Shown: positions 1 to 4,840 of the stretch, piece after piece | Position numbering within the stretch: position 1 is the stretch's first letter | How the letters are laid out: each line of letters opens with the position of its first letter | Origin: Chloroflexota bacterium | Lineage (GTDB): Bacteria; Chloroflexota; Chloroflexia; Thermomicrobiales; UBA6265 | Length of the DNA: 5,430 nucleotides | Assembly: GCA_023424355.1 (NCBI GenBank) | Contig: JAFAEA010000359.1 | Span: 1-5,430 of the forward strand | Direction of reading: 5' to 3' | Translations under genes and position numbers: made by a program | The notes under the pieces: model-generated | Told to the model about the DNA's origin: nothing | The model's database searches: none | Seen by the model: only the letters and a program-made list of their open reading frames with translations

Positions 1-733
1 CAACGGTGCTGGTGAACGCAATGATCTCGCCATCTGGCGACCAGCGCGGCGAGCGATCGGAACCGGCATGTTGCGCCAGCATAAATGGCTGCGGCACGCC
101 AACAAAGATGTCCTCGGCTTCGAATGCAACCACATCCTCAGCAACCGGTGCCTCGACTTCGTCGTCAGCGGTCACTTCCGCGGCATCTTCCACCTCGGAC
201 TCGACGTCGCTGGATTCGGTATCAACGACCTCTTCCGTGACGACCTCGGCAGACTCATCAGGTTCTTCGGAAGTGTCTTCATCGACTGCGACCGCTTCCT
301 CGGCATTTGCCGAAAGATCCGCTGCCAACGGCACGATCCAGATCGCGGTGCGATCGCCCTCTTCCACCGTACCCGTAATTGCGATACTGGTGGAATCCGG
401 TGAGAACTGCGGTCCGCGCAGCAGACGACCGGTTTCCGGATCGCGATCCTCAACCGGTGTGAATGGCAAATCGATTCTGGCTGGTTCGCTGCCCTCGGCA
501 GTCGCGCTCATCCAGAGCTCGAGTTCACCATCGCTGTTTGGCTGGTACCACGCGATCATCTTGCCATCGGTCGATGCCTCAAGCGAGGTCGGCCAACTGA
601 AGGTCTGGGCGTAGGCGGTATCCAATGCGGATGTGGAGGAATCAGTTTCCTGAGTTGTGGGTTCCGTTGCTGAATCCTGCGTAATGGTGTCGTCGGTCAC
701 GGTGTCATTGGTCGGGCTAACTGAATCGGTCAT
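1..733 (-). CDS. Beta-propeller (PD40/TolB-like) protein, probable N-terminal part of an S9-family peptidase (partial)
   Basis: This is the first 244 residues of a protein that continues beyond the left edge. The ATG at 731-733 has an AGGAG at 749-753, at a rather long spacing of 15 bases. Residues 1-38 are a Ser/Thr/Asp-rich tail with no signal peptide, so the protein is probably cytoplasmic. Propeller-type strands follow: ASTDGKMIAWY around 53-63, GPQFSPDSTSIAIT at 107-120 and RSPRWSPDGEIIAFTST at 227-243. The FSPDS and WSPDG motifs are the signature of PD40/WD40-like blades as in TolB and in the propeller of prolyl oligopeptidase-type (S9) enzymes. The catalytic alpha/beta-hydrolase domain, if present, lies outside the window, so the peptidase assignment is inference. 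A highly acidic insert at residues 141-208 separates two blades. It could instead be a propeller-only protein. Confidence 0.75.
   Translation of the reverse strand, partial: MTDSVSPTNDTVTDDTITQDSATEPTTQETDSSTSALDTAYAQTFSWPTSLEASTDGKMIAWYQPNSDGELELWMSATAEGSEPARIDLPFTPVEDRDPETGRLLRGPQFSPDSTSIAITGTVEEGDRTAIWIVPLAADLSANAEEAVAVDEDTSEEPDESAEVVTEEVVDTESSDVESEVEDAAEVTADDEVEAPVAEDVVAFEAEDIFVGVPQPFMLAQHAGSDRSPRWSPDGEIIAFTSTV
110..313 (-). other. Acidic low-complexity linker inside the propeller protein
   Basis: Residues 141-208 of the left-edge protein contain about 29 Asp/Glu in 68 positions, with no Lys, Arg or His. The remainder is mostly Val, Ala, Ser and Thr. The segment lies between two recognisable propeller blades, so it is probably a disordered loop. 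The biased codon composition also creates a long antisense open frame rich in Ser and Thr. Confidence 0.8.
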
Positions 734-748
734 GGAAGCTAACTTTCG

Positions 749-753
749 CTCCT
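749..753 (-). promoter_or_regulatory. Ribosome binding site of the propeller/peptidase gene
   Basis: AGGAG on the minus strand lies 15 bases before the ATG at 733. This spacing is longer than usual, but no other start codon lies between them. A small hairpin (CTGCG, TAAA, CGCAG; 757-770) lies immediately upstream in the transcript. Confidence 0.5.
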
Positions 754-784
754 GATCTGCGTAAACGCAGGGGTTTCAACGTTC

Positions 785-822
785 CGGCGGAGTACACTCA
801 CGACTCGCAGACTTATCCGCCG
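785..822. repeat. Inverted repeat in the dapF to propeller-gene spacer
   Basis: CGGCGGA at 785-791 pairs perfectly with TCCGCCG at 816-822, giving a 7-bp stem around a 24-base loop. A second small dyad, ATGCA-TCGT-TGCAT, lies at 828-841. Both are in the 144-base spacer (734-877) after dapF and before the next gene on the minus strand. There is no T-tract, so neither looks like a standard terminator. They may be leader structure or protein sites, or chance. Confidence 0.3.
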
Positions 823-877
823 ACTCAATGCATCGTTGCATAGTGTAACCCGTGATTCCAACCGGAGTCTGCAAAAA

Positions 878-1720
878 TCAATAACTCCCTTGCAATGCTT
901 CCGGGGTAATCTCGCCAGTGGCCACAATTCTGGTGTTTCCGGCGAGTGAGATGGAGGTATATGCCGGATGTTCATCCACCCAGCTCACGGTAAGCTCCAT
1001 GAGGCTGCTGACCTTCACGGAGACAGGTTGTTCTACCAAACCTCGGCGGACTGATGCAATTGCACTACAAACCGCACCGGTACCGCAGGCCAACGTTTCG
1101 GCCTCAACACCACGTTCATACGTTCGCATTCGAATTGAGTGGTCATCAATTTTGTGAACGAAGTTCACATTCGCGCCATCGGGCTGGAGTTGCGGATCCT
1201 GCCGGATTGCGCGGCCCGCGTCGAGGATGCTACCGAGGTCATCCGCATCTTCCACGAATCCCACCACATGCGGCACTCCGATTGTGAGGTGATCGAACGA
1301 CACATCTGGCAGTGCTTCGAACGAAAGATCCTCAGCAATCCACGTGGCATCGATCATCTTCAGCGTGACCTTGCTTCCGTCTACCTCGGCATGAACGATC
1401 CCGGCAGCGGTCTCAAACGAACACGATTCCGCAACAATGTCCTCTTCGACCGCGAATCTCGCACCCACCATGGCGCCGTTGCCGCACATATCGCCATCGC
1501 TACCATCGGCATTGATGTATCGCCAATGGAAATCGGCCTTATCGGATTCTGAGATGAGGATCACGCCATCGGCACCGATACTCATGCCACGGCGGCACAC
1601 CTGCCGCGTGAACTCGGCGATATCCAAGTCTTCAAGTTGCGAATCCGGCAACCGTATCACCACAAAATCATTGCCACTTCCGTGCATTTTGGTGAAAGCG
1701 ATGGGAGACGAGATTTCCAT
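878..1720 (-). CDS. dapF: Diaminopimelate epimerase
   Basis: DapF interconverts LL- and meso-2,6-diaminopimelate in the cytoplasm, the step before lysine and the supply of meso-DAP for peptidoglycan. It is a cofactor-independent two-cysteine racemase. The 280 residues match the usual family length. Visible hallmarks are FTKMHGSGNDFVV (9-21), GADGVI (49-54), the first catalytic cysteine C79 in DMCGNGA, GVPH (148-151), ANVNFV (183-188), the substrate-binding E202-R203 in YERGVEAET, and the second catalytic cysteine C212 in ACGTGA. Two departures are visible: the position after CGNGA is Met where many members have Arg, and GVPH replaces the frequent GNPH. The catalytic pair is intact, so I expect an active enzyme. 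The ATG at 1720 is preceded by AAGGAG at 1731-1736 with 10 bases between. It is divergent from the secreted-protein gene to its right. Confidence 0.96.
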   Translation of the reverse strand: MEISSPIAFTKMHGSGNDFVVIRLPDSQLEDLDIAEFTRQVCRRGMSIGADGVILISESDKADFHWRYINADGSDGDMCGNGAMVGARFAVEEDIVAESCSFETAAGIVHAEVDGSKVTLKMIDATWIAEDLSFEALPDVSFDHLTIGVPHVVGFVEDADDLGSILDAGRAIRQDPQLQPDGANVNFVHKIDDHSIRMRTYERGVEAETLACGTGAVCSAIASVRRGLVEQPVSVKVSSLMELTVSWVDEHPAYTSISLAGNTRIVATGEITPEALQGSY

Positions 1721-1730
1721 TTAAGCGGCG

Positions 1731-1736
1731 CTCCTT
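1731..1736 (-). promoter_or_regulatory. Ribosome binding site of dapF
   Basis: AAGGAG on the minus strand lies 10 bases before the dapF ATG (1718-1720). It supports that start, which also places the conserved KMHGSGNDF motif at the normal distance from the N-terminus. Confidence 0.75.
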
Positions 1737-1752
1737 CATCTTCTGAGACTTT

Positions 1753-1784
1753 TTGGCACTGCCTATGCGATGATGCGGTACAAT
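1753..1784 (+). promoter_or_regulatory. Possible promoter of the secreted cupredoxin-like protein gene
   Basis: TTGGCA (1753-1758) and TACAAT (1779-1784) each match five of six consensus sigma70 positions. The 20-base spacer is longer than the preferred 16-18, so the pairing is uncertain. Transcription from here would give a leader of about 105 bases before the GTG at 1897. I saw no better pair for the plus strand in the 176-base divergent region. Confidence 0.3.
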
Positions 1785-1788
1785 CGGG

Positions 1789-1814
1789 ACTGTCTGAAAC
1801 TGTCCGTACATGTC
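1789..1814. repeat. Three TGTC motifs at exact 10-base spacing
   Basis: TGTC occurs at 1791, 1801 and 1811. The first two are part of ACTGTC repeats at 1789-1794 and 1799-1804, and the third is in ACATGTC. One-helical-turn direct repeats next to a promoter-like TACAAT are typical of sites for tandemly bound response regulators, but the regulator is unknown. The motif resembles the CTGTC half-sites of PhoB boxes, which recur every 11 bases, not 10. Confidence 0.35.
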
Positions 1815-1878
1815 GGATTTAAGGCAGTTACCCATCATTCTCGCACGACTTTACCGTCGGTGGTGAAGACTCAATGCC

Positions 1879-1885
1879 AGAGGAG
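1879..1885 (+). promoter_or_regulatory. Ribosome binding site that fixes a GTG start
   Basis: AGAGGAG lies 11 bases before the GTG at 1897. The closer ATG at 1874 is in another frame that stops after about 20 codons, and the next in-frame Met lies beyond the signal peptide. This makes GTG the only start that gives a complete signal sequence. Confidence 0.7.
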
Positions 1886-1896
1886 CAGCATTCCCC

Positions 1897-2862
1897 GTGG
1901 ATATTAAACCTGCACTTTCCCGCGCCCTACCGATAGCACTTTCCCTTGGATTGTCCATTTCCGCCGCCTCTGCGGTGGCAGAAGATGGCACCAGCGGTTC
2001 TGTACCGGAATCGATGAACACCTGTGAAATCGTGGCAGCCCAGTATGAGCCTGCGCTCGCCAGCACGACAACAACGCCGATGGCCAGCCCAGTGTCCTCG
2101 CCAATGGCGAGTCCGGTGGCATCGCCGGTGGTGGAGGCAGATCCGCTGCAAGATGATCTGACTGCCGCCAGTAATTCGATTCTCGGCTGCATGAGCGCCA
2201 ACGATCTCGATGGTTTGACACTCAACACGGCTGGCGAATTCCGAGGTGCGTGGCTCGGTGTGGGCGGCTCTGTTTCCGATGCCGATCTCGCAACCTTGCT
2301 GCAACTTATGCCAGTGTTGCCGTATGAGCTGGTTTCGGTGAGCAATGCCTCGGTAGAGGGCGACACCGCCACAGCAACAGTCGAGTATCTCCAGGGCCGG
2401 CAACTTCACAAGGCTACCTGGACCTTCAAGCTCACTGTGGTCGAAGATGAAAACGTGTGGCAAGCACAAACACAGGCCCTGCAAGCACCCGAGGCACCGG
2501 CCGATGCGGCGACGACCGATCTGACAGTCGCCGATGGATCCTTCACTTTCAGTGAAACGGAGCTGGCAGAAGGCGACATCGTGATCAATGTCACGAACAA
2601 CGGCAAGCAGCCACATGAGGTGCTCATTGTCCGCGCTCCAGAGGGCACCGAAGCACAGGACTTCGCGGCGGCACCCACCGGAATCCCAACCGGAGGAACC
2701 TTCATCGCCCAGGCAACCATCCCTGCGGGTTCTGGCGGCACCATTGTGCTTAGCGATCTCCGCGCCGGCACCTACACCGTGGTCGATCTGCTGCCGGATG
2801 CGGCAGGACTTCCGAATGTAAGCAGTGGCATGCTTACTACGTTCACCGTCAAAAAGCCCTAA
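1897..2862 (+). CDS. Secreted protein with NTF2-like and degenerate cupredoxin-like domains
   Basis: The 321-residue product starts at GTG. Residues 1-28 form a Sec-type signal peptide: K4/R9, hydrophobic ALPIALSLGLSIS, cleavage probably after ASA26 or AVA28. Residues 60-78 are a Pro/Ser/Ala-rich repeat tract. Residues 85-192 look like an NTF2/SnoaL-type alpha+beta domain, with a helix around DDLTAASNSILGCMSAND and strands ending in VWQAQTQ. This is judged by pattern only. Residues 208-320 resemble the cupredoxin-like domain of EfeO-type and related exported proteins: NVTNNGKQPHEVLIV, then GTYTVVDLLPD and GMLTTFTV. H240 and M312 remain where copper ligands are expected. The positions normally held by Cys and the second His appear to be D297 and N307, so a type 1 copper site is unlikely. 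It converges on the copper operon and shares its terminator. The exact role is unknown. Confidence 0.85.
   Translation: MDIKPALSRALPIALSLGLSISAASAVAEDGTSGSVPESMNTCEIVAAQYEPALASTTTTPMASPVSSPMASPVASPVVEADPLQDDLTAASNSILGCMSANDLDGLTLNTAGEFRGAWLGVGGSVSDADLATLLQLMPVLPYELVSVSNASVEGDTATATVEYLQGRQLHKATWTFKLTVVEDENVWQAQTQALQAPEAPADAATTDLTVADGSFTFSETELAEGDIVINVTNNGKQPHEVLIVRAPEGTEAQDFAAAPTGIPTGGTFIAQATIPAGSGGTIVLSDLRAGTYTVVDLLPDAAGLPNVSSGMLTTFTVKKP
2080..2130 (+). repeat. MASPV tandem repeat in the secreted protein
   Basis: The codons spell MASPVSSPMASPVASPV, two 24-base units (2080-2103 and 2104-2127) plus a partial one. Synonymous differences between units show the repeat is maintained at protein level. 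It probably forms an extended linker between the processed N-terminus and the first folded domain. Confidence 0.75.
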
Positions 2863-2888
2863 TAGTCGCAGCATAATTGAGCACAAGG

Positions 2889-2922
2889 AAACGCCCGTCG
2901 GAACAGTTCCGACGGGCGTTTT
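2889..2922. terminator. Bidirectional intrinsic terminator between convergent genes
   Basis: A perfect 14-bp stem AACGCCCGTCGGAA (2890-2903) pairs with 2907-2920 around a CAG loop. It is extended by an A-T pair (2889/2921). TTTT (2919-2922) follows on the plus strand and a shorter TTT on the minus strand. It lies 26 bases after the secreted-protein stop and 7 bases after the minus-strand cupredoxin stop. It can therefore serve both converging transcripts, more strongly in the plus direction. Confidence 0.88.
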
Positions 2923-2929
2923 GCTGAGG

Positions 2930-3355
2930 CTATTTCGTGACCGTGATCACAACTGATTCGCTTGGATCAACCGTGCAATCGAATTTGTAGGTGCCAGCCT
3001 TGTCGAATTTAAGCGTGTAAGTCTGGCCCGCTTCAATCACCCAGGGACCTGCTCGGTTCATGGTGGTGTCTTCGTTGATGATGGTGATGCTGGCGACGTC
3101 GTTCGGGCCGAAGCGGATATCGGTCGGGATTTGGATGGCGGAATCCACAGTTGGGATATTGAGCTCGGCAGCGCGACCTTCGGGGATCACGAAAACCAAC
3201 CCCTGCGGATCATCCTCTGGCCAGAAGGCGGCCACACCCCCCAGCGCGCCCACCAGTACAAGCGCGGCGATGCTGAGCGCCAGCAAGAACAATCGGGAGC
3301 GTTCAGTTTGGCGTTGGGGTGTTTCTTCAGTTGTGGTTGGAGCTGTATCGCTCAT
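2930..3355 (-). CDS. Membrane-anchored cupredoxin-like protein, third gene of the copper operon
   Basis: The likely product is 141 residues starting MSDTAPTTT. A start at 3364 (adding MWN) is possible. An ATG at 3433 opens the same frame but would overlap the upstream gene by 59 bases and add an unlikely basic tail. Residues 1-20 are polar and residues 21-44 form one transmembrane helix, leaving the C-terminal domain outside the membrane. Residues 53-141 resemble a small cupredoxin: ASITIINED at 88-96, GPWVIEAGQTYTLKF at 103-117, GTYKFDC at 121-127, VVITV at the end. C127 is retained. The expected first His ligand is N100, and the His after Cys is D130 in CTVDPSE. Classical copper binding is therefore doubtful. 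It lies 19 bases after the PCu(A)C gene and is probably cotranscribed, which suggests a role in copper delivery or as a structural partner. Confidence 0.82.
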   Translation of the reverse strand: MSDTAPTTTEETPQRQTERSRLFLLALSIAALVLVGALGGVAAFWPEDDPQGLVFVIPEGRAAELNIPTVDSAIQIPTDIRFGPNDVASITIINEDTTMNRAGPWVIEAGQTYTLKFDKAGTYKFDCTVDPSESVVITVTK

Positions 3356-3374
3356 ATTCCACATTCCGTTTCTG

Positions 3375-3980
3375 TTAGTGACCAGCGTAATCCGGAGTTG
3401 CCTCTGGCGATGCAGCCGGGGTGGCCATGCCATCCAGCTTCGGTGCCTGTCGGGCCCAGATGTTGCTCACTTCCAGATTATCGCCCACCTGAACAGGATC
3501 ACCAAACTCATCTTCGTCTGGCTCGTTGATGAAGATCGGCACGGTGATTTCGATTTCGCCGGAGCTCTCGAAGTGGAGAGTAGCCGTGAACTCCTCGCCA
3601 TTGAGCAGGCTCTCGGTGAGGCCGATCATCATCACGTGATAGCCGCCCGGCTCCAGGGTGAGGCTTTCGCCAGCCGGAATCTCGACTCCGTCAAGCTCCG
3701 GAGACATCTGCATCACGCCGTTATCCATCACAACACTGTGAATCTCGAGCGCTTCAGCGGCATCCGATTCGATAGTGACCAGGCGATCAGCCTCATCGCC
3801 ATTGTTGGTGACGGTGAAGTAGAAAGCACCCATGGATGTGTTTTCCATGTCCATATCCATGTGATCGCCGTGATCATCGGCCATAGGTGTGGATTCGTGA
3901 TGATCGTGCTGGGCTGCAACAGAACCAAACATGGTATAGAACGCGGCAAGAACGGCGATAAGTGTCATTCGGAACTTCAT
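3375..3980 (-). CDS. PCu(A)C-type copper chaperone, apparently circularly permuted
   Basis: PCu(A)C proteins bind Cu(I) outside the cytoplasm and pass it to the CuA site of cytochrome c oxidase, together with SCO. The 201-residue product has a signal peptide (1-23, cleavage near VAA/QHDHH) and a His/Met-rich stretch (25-50). The core reads GAFYFTVTNNGDEADRLV (51-68), EIHSVVMDNGVMQM (79-92) and PGGYHVMMIGL (111-121). H81, M92, H115 and M117 fit the H-Mx10-M-x21-H-x-M copper motif within one residue, with M85 and M90 nearby. Normal family members begin with a strand ending in W-A-R before the GAxYxxxxN strand. Here that strand is absent from the N-terminus, and LEVSNIWARQAPKLDG appears at residues 169-184, after the final VPIFI strand and an acidic linker. 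The tail is ATPAASPEATPDYAGH. The ribosome binding site is weak. The gene lies 33 bases after sco. Confidence 0.93.
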   Translation of the reverse strand: MKFRMTLIAVLAAFYTMFGSVAAQHDHHESTPMADDHGDHMDMDMENTSMGAFYFTVTNNGDEADRLVTIESDAAEALEIHSVVMDNGVMQMSPELDGVEIPAGESLTLEPGGYHVMMIGLTESLLNGEEFTATLHFESSGEIEITVPIFINEPDEDEFGDPVQVGDNLEVSNIWARQAPKLDGMATPAASPEATPDYAGH

Positions 3981-4013
3981 TGATTCTCAGACTTTCACTA
4001 TGAAACGACGCTG

Positions 4014-4667
4014 CTAGTTCGAAGAATCTTGGAGGTGACGAATATCCTCGGCGATATCCTCTGGCGCAAACCCAAGTGGGTACGTGAGGTGAATCTGACC
4101 ATCCGGGCCGATCACATAGGTTGCGACATCGTGATCCACCAGATACCCGCTTTGCGATCCGCTCTCACGCTTGGTGGCGGTGATTCCCCAGTTCTGGGTA
4201 GTTTGATCGGTATCCTCACGAGACATGGTGACACCGAGGAAATCCGGATCCCAGAATGCGATCCATTCCTTGAGTCGCTCGGGCGTATCGCGCTCTGGAT
4301 CAACGGTAACCATCACGAAAACCACATCCTCGGCATCTTCACCGAGCTCGGCCTTCACTTCCATCCATTCGGCGAGGGTGGCAGGGCAGTAATCCGGGCA
4401 ATAGGTGTATCCGAAGTAGATGAACACGGTTTTGCCCTCGAAATCCTCGAGGCTCACCGGATCTCCGTTTTGATCAACTGCATTGATGAAATCGTGGGCT
4501 TCTCGCGGTGGCTCATAGAATCCGCCGTTGTATTCGTACTTCTCATCCTCCCAGAAGCGCATCCAATCAGGAGCGGCACTGCTGGTGGCGACGATGGCAA
4601 ACAGTCCGCCGCCGGCAATGATGATCACCGAAGCAGCAATCAGCAGAATTTTGAGATAACGCGGCAT
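4014..4667 (-). CDS. SCO1/SenC family copper chaperone
   Basis: SCO proteins are membrane-tethered thioredoxin-fold proteins that bind copper and reduce or metallate the CuA centre of cytochrome c oxidase subunit II. The chosen ATG gives 217 residues, with AAAGGAG 5 bases upstream. An ATG 11 codons earlier at 4700 lacks that support. Residues 6-28 form the N-terminal transmembrane anchor, followed by the thioredoxin-like domain: INAVDQNGDPVSLEDFEGK (61-79), VFIYFGYTYCPDYCP with copper cysteines C90 and C94 (CPDYC), VTVDPERDTP (120-129), and the distal ligand H179 in LVDHDVATYVIGPDG. All three copper ligands are present, so I expect a functional protein. It is the first gene of a three-gene operon with the PCu(A)C protein and a cupredoxin-like protein. 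A palindromic operator-like site lies upstream. Confidence 0.95.
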   Translation of the reverse strand: MPRYLKILLIAASVIIIAGGGLFAIVATSSAAPDWMRFWEDEKYEYNGGFYEPPREAHDFINAVDQNGDPVSLEDFEGKTVFIYFGYTYCPDYCPATLAEWMEVKAELGEDAEDVVFVMVTVDPERDTPERLKEWIAFWDPDFLGVTMSREDTDQTTQNWGITATKRESGSQSGYLVDHDVATYVIGPDGQIHLTYPLGFAPEDIAEDIRHLQDSSN

Positions 4668-4672
4668 GAAGG

Positions 4673-4679
4673 CTCCTTT
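4673..4679 (-). promoter_or_regulatory. Ribosome binding site that decides the sco start
   Basis: AAAGGAG on the minus strand ends 5 bases before the ATG at 4667. It lies inside the frame that an ATG at 4700 would open. The downstream start (MPRYLK) is therefore preferred, and it puts the transmembrane helix right at the N-terminus as usual for SCO proteins. Confidence 0.8.
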
Positions 4680-4707
4680 GCCTACAGGCTTAAAAGTCAC
4701 TTATCAA

Positions 4708-4713
4708 ATAGTA
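4708..4713 (-). promoter_or_regulatory. Possible -10 element of the sco operon
   Basis: TACTAT on the minus strand matches four of six consensus positions and lies about 40 bases before the sco start. The -35 region for a 17-18 base spacer (around 4731-4737) is poor and is overlapped by the CCCCATGGGG dyad. That would fit a promoter controlled from that site, but the assignment is weak. Confidence 0.3.
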
Positions 4714-4734
4714 GTACAGGGTGTCTGGTTCCCG

Positions 4735-4753
4735 TATGCCCCATGGGGTATGG
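4735..4753. promoter_or_regulatory. Palindromic operator candidate, CsoR-like
   Basis: The site is TATGCCCCATGGGGTATGG. Its core CCCCATGGGG (4739-4748) is a perfect 10-bp palindrome, and the next outward T/A and A/T pairs also match. TTCC (4729-4732) and GGAA (4752-4755) flank it as an offset outer dyad. Known copper-sensing CsoR repressors bind G/C-tract palindromes of the form ATACCC...GGGTAT. The right half read on the minus strand, CCATACCCC, matches that form closely. The site lies about 70 bases upstream of the sco ATG and about 20 bases upstream of the -35 of the divergent peptidase. No CsoR gene is in the window. Confidence 0.5.
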
Positions 4754-4774
4754 AACAGCGACCATTTATCACAA

Positions 4775-4803
4775 TTGCCTACGTCCAAAGGCTGGCATAG
4801 GAT
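4775..4803 (+). promoter_or_regulatory. Sigma70-like promoter of the M20 peptidase gene
   Basis: TTGCCT (4775-4780) and TAGGAT (4798-4803) are separated by exactly 17 bases. Each matches four of six consensus positions. Transcription would start near 4810, giving a short leader of about 30 bases before the ATG at 4841. Confidence 0.5.
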
Positions 4804-4828
4804 GCACCTAGTGAGTTCTTACCGACAA

Positions 4829-4833
4829 TGGAG
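4829..4833 (+). promoter_or_regulatory. Ribosome binding site of the M20 peptidase gene
   Basis: TGGAG lies 7 bases before the ATG at 4841, a normal spacing, and supports that start. Confidence 0.7.
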
Positions 4834-4840
4834 CATAACC

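Noticed and set aside
6..614. Plus-strand open frame of 202 codons, Ser/Thr-rich
   Set aside because: It is antisense to the propeller gene. The Ser/Thr richness is the complement of the acidic linker, and the opposite strand carries recognisable PD40 motifs and a start with a ribosome binding site.
1927..2886. Minus-strand open frame of 319 codons opposite the secreted protein
   Set aside because: The product is rich in Cys, Arg and His with no coherent domain, and it would run through the terminator hairpin. The plus strand has a signal peptide, domains and a ribosome binding site.
3356..3433. Longer N-terminus for the cupredoxin-like protein (MAWPPRLHRQ...)
   Set aside because: It would overlap the PCu(A)C coding region by 59 bases and add a basic, unstructured tail. 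MSDTAP right after the upstream stop fits better.
3060..3983. Plus-strand open frame of 307 codons across two copper genes
   Set aside because: It is antisense to the PCu(A)C and cupredoxin genes, whose families are clear. The translated product shows no family pattern.
4668..4700. Longer N-terminus for SCO (MTFKPVGKGAF)
   Set aside because: The AAAGGAG ribosome binding site lies inside this segment, 5 bases before the MPRYLK start.
4715..4725. TACAGGGTGTC as a CopY-type cop box
   Set aside because: The cop box is TACA-N2-TGTA. Here the spacing is three and the last base differs.
4029..4811. Plus-strand open frame of 260 codons opposite sco
   Set aside because: It is the shadow of the SCO gene, whose CPDYC and His ligands fix the coding strand.
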